A stretch of DNA of 64,000 nucleotides from Candidatus Albibeggiatoa sp. nov. BB20 (GTDB taxonomy: Bacteria > Pseudomonadota > Gammaproteobacteria > Beggiatoales > Beggiatoaceae): positions 1 to 64,000 of the forward strand of contig JADGDW010000002.1 in NCBI GenBank assembly GCA_016744725.1. The letters are read 5' to 3'. The number at the start of each line of letters is the position of its first letter. The first letter of the stretch is position 1. The position numbers and the translations under genes were made by a program. This document shows, in pieces, positions 1 to 8,426 of this stretch. The notes beneath the pieces were generated by a model that was given only the letters and a program-made list of their open reading frames with translations, had not been told where the DNA came from and searched no databases.

Positions 1-16
1 TTATATTCTTCAATAT

Positions 17-28
17 ATTGTCGACAAT
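17..28. promoter_or_regulatory. Putative GntR-type operator 1 upstream of prpB
   Basis: A perfect 12-bp palindrome, ATTGTCGACAAT, repeated exactly at 70-81 with 53 bp between centres (about five helical turns). GntR-family regulators bind short palindromes of this kind, and a GntR/FCD regulator gene lies 2.4 kb downstream. The spacing suggests cooperative binding on one DNA face. The site is seen; the binding protein is inferred. Confidence 0.7.
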
Positions 29-69
29 TCACTAATCTACATATTGACGCAAAGGCGATTCAAGGTTAT

Positions 70-81
70 ATTGTCGACAAT
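70..81. promoter_or_regulatory. Putative GntR-type operator 2 upstream of prpB
   Basis: Second exact copy of ATTGTCGACAAT, about 105 bp before the prpB start codon. With the upstream copy it makes a two-site operator region that would control prpB-prpC and perhaps the rest of the methylcitrate genes. No convincing -35/-10 pair could be assigned here. Confidence 0.7.
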
Positions 82-185
82 CCCCATAAGAAAACTTTAT
101 CAATATCATAAGGCATTCTATTTGGACTTCCTAAAATAGTATTGCTAGCCATTTGTGCAACACACTAAAATCGAAAGGAAAAGCT

Positions 186-1070
186 ATGAGTCTTTCTTCA
201 CCTGGAAAACAATTCCGCGAGTTAGTGGCAACCGAAAAGCCATTGCAATGTGTGGGTGCAATCAATGCCTACCACGCACGTCTTGCACAAGCCGAAGGCT
301 TCAAATCCCTCTATATCTCAGGTGGCGGTGTGGCTGCTGGTTCTTGTGGTATCCCTGATTTAGGTATCACCACATTAGAAGACGTATTAATCGATTTACG
401 CCGTATCACTGACGTAACAAACTTACCTGTATTAGTCGACATCGATGTGGGCTGGGGTGGTGCGTTCAATATTGCGCGTGCAATTCGTGCGATGGACAGA
501 ACAGGCGCGGCTGCGGTACATATTGAAGACCAAGTAATGCAAAAACGTTGTGGTCATCGCCCTAACAAAGCCATTGTGTCTCAAGGTGAAATGGTTGATC
601 GTATCAAAGCAGCAGTTGACGCGAAATTAGACCCTGACTTTGTGATTATGGCGCGTACGGATGCCTTAGCGGTTGAAGGTTTACAATCTGCCATCGACCG
701 TGCTTGTGCTTGTGTTGAAGCGGGTGCAGATATGATTTTCCCTGAAGCGATAACCGATTTAGACATGTATAAAAAATTCGTCGAGGCTGTAAAAGTACCT
801 GTATTAGCGAATATTACTGAATTCGGTTCAACGCCATTATTCACCACTGAACAATTAGCATCGGCTGACGTGAGCATTGCTTTATATCCATTATCGGCTT
901 TCCGTGCAGCGAATGCAGCGGCGTTAAATGTCTACAAAAAATTGGTTGCTGAAGGTACACAACAAAATGTTGTCGACACTATGCAAACCCGCGCCGAATT
1001 ATACGACTATCTTGATTATCATAGTTTTGAACAAAAATTAGATTCTTTATTTTCTTCTGAAGGAGCGTAA
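186..1070 (+). CDS. prpB: 2-methylisocitrate lyase
   Basis: Cleaves 2-methylisocitrate to pyruvate and succinate, the last step of the cytosolic methylcitrate cycle for propionyl-CoA disposal. The 294-residue product is of normal length for the isocitrate lyase/PEP mutase superfamily. It has the family's metal-binding strand DIDVGWGG and the active-site loop motif KRCGH. I chose the ATG at 186 because GAAAGGAAA sits just upstream; a TTG 33 bp earlier keeps the frame open but has no ribosome site. prpC follows after only 3 bp, so the two are surely co-transcribed. Two ATTGTCGACAAT palindromes upstream probably bind the GntR regulator encoded at 2454-3137. Identification is firm. Confidence 0.96.
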   Translation: MSLSSPGKQFRELVATEKPLQCVGAINAYHARLAQAEGFKSLYISGGGVAAGSCGIPDLGITTLEDVLIDLRRITDVTNLPVLVDIDVGWGGAFNIARAIRAMDRTGAAAVHIEDQVMQKRCGHRPNKAIVSQGEMVDRIKAAVDAKLDPDFVIMARTDALAVEGLQSAIDRACACVEAGADMIFPEAITDLDMYKKFVEAVKVPVLANITEFGSTPLFTTEQLASADVSIALYPLSAFRAANAAALNVYKKLVAEGTQQNVVDTMQTRAELYDYLDYHSFEQKLDSLFSSEGA

Positions 1071-1073
1071 TTC

Positions 1074-2219
1074 ATGAGTGAGCAAGTTTTGCCAAAAGCG
1101 AAGAAATCAGTTGCTTTATCAGGTACAGCAGCGGGTAATACAGCGATTTGTACTGTAGGTAAAAAAGGTAACGATTTACACTACCGTGGTTATGACATTT
1201 TAGATTTTGCTGAAACCGCAGAATTTGAAGAAATTGCCCACTTATTAGTACATGGCTTTTTACCAAATCGTTCAGAATTAGAGACGTATAAAAAACGTTT
1301 GAAAAACTTCCGTGCGTTACCTCATGCGGTTAAAGTGGCATTGGAAGCATTACCACCAACAGCCCACCCTATGGACGTGATGCGTACCGCCTGTTCAATT
1401 ATGGGTAGTTGTATGCCAGAAAGTGAAGACCATCCAATTGCAGAAGCACGTGATATTATTGATCGTTTAATGGCGAGCTTGGGTTCTGCATTATTGTATT
1501 GGTATCATTTCACCATTAATGGCAAACGTATTGAAGTTGAAACCGATGATGAATCATTAGGCGGTCACTTCTTGCATTTATTACATGGCGAAAAACCAAA
1601 AGAATCTTGGGTTCGCGCGATGCACACGTCTTTGGTTTTATATGCAGAGCATGAATTTAATGCGTCTACGTTCACAGGTCGTGTGATTGCAGGCACAAAC
1701 TCTGATATGTATTCCGCGATTACAGGTGCGATTGGTGCATTACGCGGGCCTAAACACGGTGGCGCAAATGAAGTCGCATTCCGTATCCAAAGCCGTTATA
1801 AATCGCCTGAAGAAGCTGAAGCAGATATTCGCGCACGTATCGAACGTAAAGAAATCGTCATTGGTTTCGGTCATCCTGTTTACACCGTCAGCGATCCACG
1901 GAATGAAGTGATTAAACGTGTTGCGAGACAGTTATCTGAAGAAGCATGTAATACCAAAATGTATCATGTTGCGGAACGTTTAGAATCTGTGATGTGGGAT
2001 ATTAAGAAAATGTTCCCTAATTTAGATTGGTTCTCTGCGGTTTCTTACAATCAAATGGGTGTACCGACTGATATGTTTACGCCGTTATTCGTGATTGCGC
2101 GTGTCACAGGTTGGGGTGCACATGTGATTGAACAACGTGAAGATGGCAAAATCATCCGTCCTTCTGCGAATTATACTGGCCCTGAAGGGTTAAGATATAA
2201 AAGCCTTGACGAGCGTTAA
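1074..2219 (+). CDS. prpC: 2-methylcitrate synthase
   Basis: Condenses propionyl-CoA with oxaloacetate to give 2-methylcitrate, the entry step of the cycle. The 381-residue protein is the short citrate-synthase type, with the conserved signatures HGGANE and GFGHPVY and a C-terminal RPSANYTG segment. It begins 3 bp after the prpB stop, with the prpB tail providing GAAGGAG as ribosome site. The prpB-prpC order is typical of proteobacterial prp loci. It could in principle also work on acetyl-CoA, but the neighbours make the methylcitrate role much more likely. No prpE-type propionyl-CoA synthetase is in the window. A modular palindromic repeat begins 10 bp downstream. Confidence 0.95.
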   Translation: MSEQVLPKAKKSVALSGTAAGNTAICTVGKKGNDLHYRGYDILDFAETAEFEEIAHLLVHGFLPNRSELETYKKRLKNFRALPHAVKVALEALPPTAHPMDVMRTACSIMGSCMPESEDHPIAEARDIIDRLMASLGSALLYWYHFTINGKRIEVETDDESLGGHFLHLLHGEKPKESWVRAMHTSLVLYAEHEFNASTFTGRVIAGTNSDMYSAITGAIGALRGPKHGGANEVAFRIQSRYKSPEEAEADIRARIERKEIVIGFGHPVYTVSDPRNEVIKRVARQLSEEACNTKMYHVAERLESVMWDIKKMFPNLDWFSAVSYNQMGVPTDMFTPLFVIARVTGWGAHVIEQREDGKIIRPSANYTGPEGLRYKSLDER

Positions 2220-2228
2220 TTGATATAT

Positions 2229-2341
2229 GACGCAGAGCGTCAAAGCTGAGTTACCACGCTGAGCGTAGTAACTAGAGGATAATTTTTACTCTCCACTCGT
2301 TCCAACGGAGACCGTTGGAATGCAGCCCAGACGCTCCGCGC
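2229..2341. repeat. Modular palindromic repeat, copy A
   Basis: About 113 bp built of three small palindromes: GACGC-N3-GCGTC types at both ends, GTTACYACGCT/AGCGTRGTAAC near 2250-2272, and TTCCAACGG-N3-CCGTTGGAA at 2300-2320. The same modules recur in opposite orientation at 6008-6127, so the two copies are inverted around the regulator and acnD. It fills the gap between prpC and the regulator. It may act as a transcription attenuator or terminator. Confidence 0.85.
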
Positions 2342-2453
2342 CATTATTAAATATCTTACTGATTAAAAAACATTTTTTGATACAGACACACTTCTTTATG
2401 TCAGTGACAACTTCACATTACGGCTAACCCCTCCAGCCTTTTGGAAATGAACT

Positions 2454-3137
2454 ATGATTCCTTCGGTTAACTTCACTGCTCAACCTGTCACTATTACAGA
2501 TAAAACCTTTATTCAACTAAGAAAAGACATTGTTGAAGGCATTATTTTGTCAGGTTCAAAATTAAGTGAAACTGAATTGTCGACAAAATACGCGGTCAGT
2601 CGTGCCGTGATTCGTGAAGCCATTAACCGTTTAGAATCCTGTCACCTCGTCGAGCGTAAAGCCAACATCGGCGCACGGGTTGTCACCTTAACCCTTGAAG
2701 GCTTAGCCGAACTGTATCAAGTCCGTGAATCATTAGAAGGCATGGCGGCGCGTCTTGCGGCAATGAACATGAGTGATGCCGAAATCGCGGATTTACACGA
2801 ACTGCTCAACACCCATTTAGAAACAGTGCAAACAGGTGAAACCTATTATCAAGAAGCGGGTGATTTAGACTTTCACTATCGGGTGATTTTAGGCAGCAAA
2901 AACAATCAATTGGTGTCAATGCTGCTTGACAGTATTTACCATTTGATTCGTATGTATCGTGTCCAACTTGGCATGGCAGGCCCGCGCGTTAGCACTGCAT
3001 TTGATGAGCATAAACACATTGTGCAAGCCATCTCCAACCGTGATGCAGAACTCGCCGAAATCCTAATGCGCCGTCATATTCTGTATACAAAAAATACCCT
3101 AGAACAAAAATTAATCAGTGATGCCAATCCGAACTAA
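2454..3137 (+). CDS. prpR: GntR/FCD-family transcriptional regulator of the methylcitrate locus
   Basis: Predicted DNA-binding regulator of 227 residues. Residues about 18-80 form a GntR winged helix (KLSETELSTKYAVSRAVIREAINRL region). Residues about 90-220 form an all-helical FCD ligand domain with the expected metal-site residues in DLDFHYRVIL, DEHKHIV and MRRHI. FCD regulators sense small organic acids, so a methylcitrate-cycle intermediate is the likely ligand. It lies between prpC and acnD, and the double palindrome before prpB is its probable target. A near-match of that palindrome (ATTGTCGACAAA) lies inside this gene at 2576-2587. The symbol is by context; this is not the sigma-54-dependent PrpR of enterics. 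Confidence 0.85.
   Translation: MIPSVNFTAQPVTITDKTFIQLRKDIVEGIILSGSKLSETELSTKYAVSRAVIREAINRLESCHLVERKANIGARVVTLTLEGLAELYQVRESLEGMAARLAAMNMSDAEIADLHELLNTHLETVQTGETYYQEAGDLDFHYRVILGSKNNQLVSMLLDSIYHLIRMYRVQLGMAGPRVSTAFDEHKHIVQAISNRDAELAEILMRRHILYTKNTLEQKLISDANPN
2576..2587. promoter_or_regulatory. Near-match to the prpB operator inside the regulator gene
   Basis: ATTGTCGACAAA matches 11 of 12 bases of the two operator palindromes at 17-28 and 70-81. It lies about 120 bp into the regulator's coding sequence, where bound protein could act as a roadblock or bring operators together by looping. It may also be chance. Confidence 0.3.
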
Positions 3138-3141
3138 TTCT

Positions 3142-3330
3142 GACAGATTGTAGGATGTATAAACGAAGTGTCATATACCAAAAACTCTAAATCAACAGAT
3201 TTTTAATATTTCAGACAGATTGTAGGGTGTATATAGCAAAGCGTCATATACCAAAAACTCTAAATCAACAGATTTTTAATATTTCAGACAGATTGTAGGG
3301 TGTATAAGCAAAGCGTCATACACCAAAAGC
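3142..3330. repeat. Three tandem 72-73-bp direct repeats
   Basis: Units start at 3142, 3214 and 3287. The first two are complete and nearly identical; the third keeps about 42 bp. Each contains GACAGATTGTAGG followed by an imperfect hairpin (GTGTATA...TATACC or the variant ATACACC). The array fills the gap between the regulator and acnD and looks like an intergenic REP-type array that could form stacked hairpins in mRNA. Confidence 0.85.
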
Positions 3331-3343
3331 TCGATACATCAAA

Positions 3344-3369
3344 GGTGCATGGTGTTTCATTTATGCACC
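3344..3369 (+). repeat. Hairpin before acnD
   Basis: GGTGCAT (3344-3350) pairs with ATGCACC (3363-3369) around a 12-base loop, ending 25 bp before the acnD start. Its style (GGTG...CACCCTAC) resembles the hairpin at 22761-22786, suggesting one REP-like family. Effect on acnD translation or mRNA stability is possible but unproven. Confidence 0.6.
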
Positions 3370-3394
3370 CTACTTAAGTTAAAGAGATTAACAA

Positions 3395-5998
3395 ATGAAT
3401 ACCGAATACCGTAAACAACTCCCAGATACACAACTTGATTATTTTGATACCCGTGAAGCCGTTGAAGCGATTCAAGCAGGCGCGTATGCAAAACTTCCTT
3501 ATACCTCTCGCGTATTAGCAGAACAATTAGTACGCCGTTGCGACCCTGCGGTGTTAACTGATTCGCTTAAACAATTAATTGAAAATAAACGTGATTTAGA
3601 TTTTCCTTGGTATCCTGCACGTGTGGTCTGCCATGACATTTTAGGACAAACAGCATTAGTTGATTTAGCAGGCTTACGTGATGCGATTGCAGACCAAGGC
3701 GGCGACCCAGCTAAAGTAAACCCCGTTGTCCCAACCCAATTAATCGTTGACCATTCATTAGCCGTTGAAGCAGCGGGCTTTGACCCAGACGCATTTGAAA
3801 AAAATCGTGCAATTGAAGACCGTCGTAACGAAGATCGTTTTCACTTCATCGAATGGACAAAAACCGCATTTGAAAACGTCGACGTGATTCCAGCGGGCAA
3901 CGGCATCATGCACCAAATCAACTTGGAAAAAATGTCTCCTGTGATTCAGGCGCGTGAAGGTGTTGCATTCCCTGATACCTGTGTTGGTACAGATAGCCAT
4001 ACCCCGCACGTTGATGCTTTAGGCGTGATTGCAATTGGTGTTGGTGGTTTAGAAGCTGAAACCGTGATGTTAGGTCGTCCATCTATGATGCGTCTTCCAG
4101 ACATTATCGGGGTGGAATTAGTCGGCAAACGTCAACCCGGTATCACAGCGACTGACGTTGTGTTAGCGATTACAGAATTTTTACGTAAAGAGCGTGTTGT
4201 GTCTGCTTATTTAGAATTCTTTGGCGAAGGCGCGAAAAACTTAACCATTGGTGATCGTGCAACGATTTCTAATATGACACCAGAATTCGGCGCATCAGCG
4301 GGCATGTTCTACATCGATGAGCAAACCATTGATTATTTAAAATTAACAGGTCGTGACGCGGAACAAGTGGCATTAGTTGAAAATTATGCGAAAACCACAG
4401 GTTTATGGGCGAATGACTTAGAAAATGCGGAATATGAACGTGTATTAAAATTTGACTTATCAACAGTTGTACGCAACATGGCGGGTCCTTCTAATCCTCA
4501 TCGTCGCTTACCAACGAGTGATTTAGCCTCACGCGGTATTGCGGTTGATTTGGATAAAGCCCAAGCGGAAGAAGCCGAAGGCAAAATGCCAGATGGCGCG
4601 GTCATCATCGCTGCGATTACCTCTTGTACCAATACGTCAAATCCTCGTAATGTGGTTGCGGCGGCTTTAATTGCGAAAAAAGCCAACGAATTGGGCTTAA
4701 TCCGTAAACCTTGGGTCAAATCATCATTTGCACCGGGTTCTAAAGTCGCGGAATTGTATTTAAAAGAAGCAGGCTTATTATCTGAATTAGAAAAATTAGG
4801 CTTTGGCATCGTGGCGTTTGCATGTACAACTTGTAACGGTATGAGTGGTGCGCTTGATCCTAAAATCCAACAAGAAATTATTGACCGCGATTTATATACA
4901 ACAGCGGTGTTGTCTGGTAATCGTAACTTTGACGGTCGTATCCATCCTTATGCAAAACAAGCATTTTTGGCTTCTCCTCCATTGGTGGTGGCGTATGCGA
5001 TTGCGGGTACAATCCGTTTTGATATTGAGCAAGATGTGTTAGGCAAAGATGCCAATGGCAAAGAGATTTATTTAAAAGACATTTGGCCTTCTGATGAAGA
5101 AATCGACACGATTGTTGCTGCCAGTGTCAAGCCTGAGCAGTTCCAACAAGTCTATAATCCTATGTTTGATTTGGGTGTGATTGAAGAAGCGGAAAGCCCC
5201 TTATACGATTGGAGACCACAAAGCACTTACATTCGTCGTCCGCCTTATTGGGAAGGTGCGTTGGCAGGTGAACGGACTATGAAAGGGATGCGTCCTTTAG
5301 CGGTTTTAGGCGATAACATCACCACCGATCATTTGTCTCCTTCTAATGCGATTATGTTGGAAAGTGCGGCGGGGGCTTATCTGCATAAAATGGGTTTACC
5401 TGAAGAAGATTTTAATTCTTATGCAACCCACCGTGGCGATCACTTAACCGCGCAACGTGCGACATTTGCCAATCCTAAATTATTAAATGAAATGTGTCGT
5501 GATGAAAAAGGCGACATTAAACAAGGTTCACTTGCTCGCATCGAGCCTGAAGGTCAAGAAACCCGTATGTGGGAAGCGATTGAGACTTATATGGAACGTA
5601 AACAGCCATTGATTATTGTGGCAGGTGCGGATTATGGTCAAGGTTCTTCACGCGATTGGGCGGCGAAAGGTGTGCGTTTAGCAGGTGTTGAGGCGATTAT
5701 GGCAGAAGGCTTTGAGCGTATTCACCGTACAAACTTGGTGGGCATGGGTGTATTGCCTTTAGAGTTTAAAGCAGGTGAAACCCGTGAAACTTACGGCATC
5801 GATGGTACAGAAACGTTTGATGTCATTGGTGATTTAACCCCACGCGCTGAGTTGACTGTGATTATCAATCGTAAAAATGGTGAAACGGTTGAAGTGCCTG
5901 TTATGTGTCGTTTAGATACGGCTGAAGAAGTGTCTGTGTATGAAGCGGGTGGTGTATTACAACGCTTTGCACAAGATTTCTTGGCGGGTAATCAGTAG
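3395..5998 (+). CDS. acnD: Fe/S-dependent 2-methylcitrate dehydratase AcnD
   Basis: Aconitase-superfamily enzyme of 867 residues that dehydrates 2-methylcitrate to 2-methylaconitate, working with PrpF in place of PrpD. The three [4Fe-4S] cysteine ligands are visible: C411 in SCTNTSNP, and C477 and C480 in ACTTCNG. The C-terminal swivel domain has YGQGSSRDWAAKG. Length fits AcnD (about 860) better than AcnA or AcnB, and the partner gene prpF lies downstream, which is diagnostic for this variant. In most genomes acnD and prpF are adjacent; here two small membrane-protein genes and a repeat lie between them. The start follows AAAGAG by a suitable gap. Confidence 0.94.
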   Translation: MNTEYRKQLPDTQLDYFDTREAVEAIQAGAYAKLPYTSRVLAEQLVRRCDPAVLTDSLKQLIENKRDLDFPWYPARVVCHDILGQTALVDLAGLRDAIADQGGDPAKVNPVVPTQLIVDHSLAVEAAGFDPDAFEKNRAIEDRRNEDRFHFIEWTKTAFENVDVIPAGNGIMHQINLEKMSPVIQAREGVAFPDTCVGTDSHTPHVDALGVIAIGVGGLEAETVMLGRPSMMRLPDIIGVELVGKRQPGITATDVVLAITEFLRKERVVSAYLEFFGEGAKNLTIGDRATISNMTPEFGASAGMFYIDEQTIDYLKLTGRDAEQVALVENYAKTTGLWANDLENAEYERVLKFDLSTVVRNMAGPSNPHRRLPTSDLASRGIAVDLDKAQAEEAEGKMPDGAVIIAAITSCTNTSNPRNVVAAALIAKKANELGLIRKPWVKSSFAPGSKVAELYLKEAGLLSELEKLGFGIVAFACTTCNGMSGALDPKIQQEIIDRDLYTTAVLSGNRNFDGRIHPYAKQAFLASPPLVVAYAIAGTIRFDIEQDVLGKDANGKEIYLKDIWPSDEEIDTIVAASVKPEQFQQVYNPMFDLGVIEEAESPLYDWRPQSTYIRRPPYWEGALAGERTMKGMRPLAVLGDNITTDHLSPSNAIMLESAAGAYLHKMGLPEEDFNSYATHRGDHLTAQRATFANPKLLNEMCRDEKGDIKQGSLARIEPEGQETRMWEAIETYMERKQPLIIVAGADYGQGSSRDWAAKGVRLAGVEAIMAEGFERIHRTNLVGMGVLPLEFKAGETRETYGIDGTETFDVIGDLTPRAELTVIINRKNGETVEVPVMCRLDTAEEVSVYEAGGVLQRFAQDFLAGNQ

Positions 5999-6007
5999 TT
6001 TTTTTGT

Positions 6008-6127
6008 GACGCGGAGCGTCTGGGCTGCATTCCAACGGAGACCGTTGGAACGAGAGAGCGAGAGATATAAGAACAACCCTCTAGTTACTACGCTCAGCGT
6101 GGTAACTCAGCTTTGACGCTCCGCGTC
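6008..6127. repeat. Modular palindromic repeat, copy B (inverted relative to copy A)
   Basis: Reverse-complement counterpart of 2229-2341, beginning 9 bp after the acnD stop. It carries the same GACGC..GCGTC ends, the TTCCAACGG-N3-CCGTTGGAA palindrome (6030s-6050) and GTTACTACGCT/AGCGTGGTAAC. The middle spacer differs and is about 7 bp longer. The pair forms long inverted repeats around 3.7 kb containing the regulator and acnD. Confidence 0.85.
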
Positions 6128-6156
6128 ATGATTAACTTATATATTTGGATAACACA

Positions 6157-6564
6157 ATGAAAAAGCTATTATTTATTTTAGATTGTTTAATGTTTTTTGT
6201 TGTGCCAATTCCAGCAATTCTTTTATATTTATTGCTGTTTGATCTAAATGAATGTGATTTTCATAGAGTTGTTTATTTTATACCATTTTTCTGCTTATTA
6301 GCTATTGTCTCTTTATTTGCATCACTAAGTGATAACCATAGCTTTTACATAAAAGCAAAACTTATATATGTTATGGGTATTGCTTTAGCTACTTTAGGTA
6401 TATCTGATATAGTGTTTCACTACACAATGGTAACACAAAGCGCATTTACAGAGTTTTCCGAAATTCTCTTCTTTTCAGGAATATGTATAGTTCAAGTCGC
6501 CCGAGCAACCGAAGACTTTAAAAAGAAAAATGATAAAAGAAGTCGTGATAGGTTAATTTGCTAA
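6157..6564 (+). CDS. Small membrane protein, tandem paralogue 1
   Basis: Unrecognised 135-residue protein with about four hydrophobic membrane segments and a short basic tail ending KKKNDKRSRDRLIC. It shares clear patches with the next gene: ECDF.R..Y..P.F.LL and K.KNDKR...RLI. The two are therefore tandem duplicates. Both are visibly more AT-rich than the prp genes and sit between acnD and prpF, which usually touch. The ATG at 6157 is preferred over an in-frame TTG at 6145 since it begins MKKLLF, a normal membrane-protein start. Function unknown. Acquisition or local insertion is plausible, with repeat copy B directly upstream. Confidence 0.7.
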   Translation: MKKLLFILDCLMFFVVPIPAILLYLLLFDLNECDFHRVVYFIPFFCLLAIVSLFASLSDNHSFYIKAKLIYVMGIALATLGISDIVFHYTMVTQSAFTEFSEILFFSGICIVQVARATEDFKKKNDKRSRDRLIC

Positions 6565-6621
6565 TTATAAATAAATTTTTATTGCTGCAGCAGCAGACCA
6601 CGCGAGTATTGGGTAATATCA

Positions 6622-7002
6622 ATGAGAAAACGACTATTCTTTTTAAAAAATCTACTAATTTTTGCAACACCAATGTTAATAGTTTTGCCAAATATATTTT
6701 TGTTTGAACTAGAGTGTGATTTTGATAGAGCTATTTATCTTGTTCCTCTCTTTTATTTATTGGTCTTTTCCTCTTTATTTGTTTCATTAGACGATAATGA
6801 TGATTATTATATAAGAATAAAATTGATACAAGGTTCAACTGTTATTTTAATTTTTTTAGGGGTGTTTGCTATATTTTTTCACAATTTCAGCTTATTCATA
6901 AGTGTTTTTATTTCAAGTGGATTAGTAATTTATATAACTAAAAAAATTAAAGATTTTAAAGAGAAAAATGATAAAAGAAACCATAATAGATTAATTTACT
7001 AA
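6622..7002 (+). CDS. Small membrane protein, tandem paralogue 2
   Basis: 126-residue paralogue of the preceding gene, with four hydrophobic segments, the shared ECDFDRAIYLVPLFYLL block near residue 30 and a matching tail EKNDKRNHNRLIY. The loop after the second segment is acidic (SLDDNDDYY), whereas paralogue 1 has SLSDNHSFY. It is separated by 57 bp from the first copy and ends 52 bp before prpF. Ribosome sites for both are weak, hinting at low expression or translation coupled to the operon. No family recognised and no catalytic motif seen. Confidence 0.68.
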   Translation: MRKRLFFLKNLLIFATPMLIVLPNIFLFELECDFDRAIYLVPLFYLLVFSSLFVSLDDNDDYYIRIKLIQGSTVILIFLGVFAIFFHNFSLFISVFISSGLVIYITKKIKDFKEKNDKRNHNRLIY

Positions 7003-7054
7003 ATATTTACATTTAACCCTTCCAAATTTATTTCTTGAAAAGGAAACCACAAAC

Positions 7055-8233
7055 ATGCCTCACGTATCTCAAATTAAAATCCCAGCCACTTATATGCGTG
7101 GTGGCACAAGCAAAGGCGTATTTTTCAATTTAACCGACTTACCTGAATCAGCACAAGTCGCAGGTGAAGCACGTGACAACTTATTACTACGCGTTATCGG
7201 TAGCCCTGACCCTTACGGCAAACACACTGACGGCATGGGCGGCGCGACCTCCAGTACCAGCAAAACCGTCATTCTCGCCAAAAGCACTCAAGCCAACCAC
7301 GACGTTGATTACTTATTCGGACAAGTCGCGATTGATAAAGCCTTTGTTGATTGGAGTGGCAATTGTGGCAATTTAACCGCTGCGGTGGGTTCATTCGCAA
7401 TTTCCAGTGGTTTAGTCGATGCAGATCGTATTCCTGAAAATGGAGTCTTGATTGTGCGTATTTGGCAAGTCAACATCAAAAAAACCATTATTGCCCACGT
7501 CCCTATCACTAACGGCGAAGTACAAGAAACAGGTGATTTTGAACTAGACGGCGTAACCTTCCCAGCCGCTGAAGTGGAAGTGGAATTTTTAGACCCTTCT
7601 GATGGCGACGGTGCAATGTTCCCAACGGGTAATTTAGTGGATGATTTAGAAGTCCCGGGCATCGGCACATTCAAAGCTACCATGATTAGCGCGGGCATCC
7701 CCACTGTATTCTTAAATGCCGATGAAATTGGCTATACAGGCACAGAATTACAAGAAGCCATCAACGGCGACCCTGCGGCATTAGAACGTTTTGAAACCAT
7801 TCGCGCTTACGGTGCATTACGCATGGGTTTAATCAGTGATGTAGCAGAAGCCGCCAATCGTCAACATACACCGAAAGTGGCTTTTGTCGCGCCTCCTGCT
7901 GATTATACCGCGTCCAGTGGCAAACAAATCAAAACTGATGATATTGATATTAATGTTCGTGCTTTATCAATGGGTAAATTACACCATGCAATGATGGGAA
8001 CAGCCGCCGTGGCGATTGGTACAGCGGCGGCAATTCCCGGTACTTTAGTCAATCTTGCAGCGGGTGGAGAAGAACGTAATGCGGTACGATTCGGACATCC
8101 ATCAGGTACATTACGCGTGGGTGCGGAAGCCAGTCAAAAAGGTGGCGAATGGGCAGTTGATAAAGCGATTATGAGCCGTAGTGCGCGGGTATTAATGGAA
8201 GGTACAGTGCGTATTCCAGGTGATAGCTTCTAA
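7055..8233 (+). CDS. prpF: 2-methylaconitate isomerase PrpF
   Basis: AcnD partner that isomerises the trans-2-methylaconitate produced by AcnD to the cis form used for hydration to 2-methylisocitrate. The 392-residue protein has the diaminopimelate-epimerase-like double fold. The family start YMRGGTSKGVFF and the active-site cysteine motif GNCGNLTAAVG are visible. The ribosome site AAAGGAAACC lies before the ATG. The last 22 codons (from about 8168) recur in decayed form at 10398-10463. A short hairpin and then a miniature element follow the stop, in a convergent junction with the CAP-domain gene. Confidence 0.95.
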   Translation: MPHVSQIKIPATYMRGGTSKGVFFNLTDLPESAQVAGEARDNLLLRVIGSPDPYGKHTDGMGGATSSTSKTVILAKSTQANHDVDYLFGQVAIDKAFVDWSGNCGNLTAAVGSFAISSGLVDADRIPENGVLIVRIWQVNIKKTIIAHVPITNGEVQETGDFELDGVTFPAAEVEVEFLDPSDGDGAMFPTGNLVDDLEVPGIGTFKATMISAGIPTVFLNADEIGYTGTELQEAINGDPAALERFETIRAYGALRMGLISDVAEAANRQHTPKVAFVAPPADYTASSGKQIKTDDIDINVRALSMGKLHHAMMGTAAVAIGTAAAIPGTLVNLAAGGEERNAVRFGHPSGTLRVGAEASQKGGEWAVDKAIMSRSARVLMEGTVRIPGDSF

Positions 8234-8259
8234 TATTTGATATTACTTATATAACAAGT

Positions 8260-8286
8260 AGCTTCAGCTTTTGACTGTCTGAAGCT
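8260..8286 (+). terminator. Hairpin downstream of prpF
   Basis: AGCTTCAG (8260-8267) pairs perfectly with CTGAAGCT (8279-8286) around an 11-base loop, 26 bp after the prpF stop. No run of T follows, so intrinsic termination is uncertain; it could stabilise the prp mRNA 3' end. Confidence 0.4.
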
Positions 8287-8305
8287 CCTGAAAAAGACTA
8301 AGTTT

Positions 8306-8421
8306 TATAGTCAATTCTATCTTAGATGTGAGGGCTGGAAGTCCTGAAATATTTTAAATATCAAATAGTTTTGAAATTTAAGGCTGCCAGTCTTATATCC
8401 TTTTAAAATAAAATGACTATA
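8306..8421 (+). mobile_element. Miniature element (MITE-like), copy 1
   Basis: 116 bp, starting TATAGTCAATTC and ending AAATGACTATA, with two internal degenerate GGCTGNNAGTC palindromes about 45 bp apart. It lies in the convergent gap between prpF and the CAP-domain gene, ending 5 bp before the latter's stop codon. TA at both borders fits elements that duplicate TA on insertion (IS630/Tc1-type). No coding capacity. Its palindromes are more diverged than in copies 3 and 4. Confidence 0.8.
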
Positions 8422-8426
8422 GATCG

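Noticed and set aside
972..983. TTGTCGACACTA in prpB, similar to the operator
   Set aside because: Only one arm of the palindrome is kept; within conserved coding sequence.
7309..7704. Minus-strand 131-codon frame inside prpF
   Set aside because: Antisense to a well-identified enzyme; low-complexity Ser/Pro sequence, no start signal.
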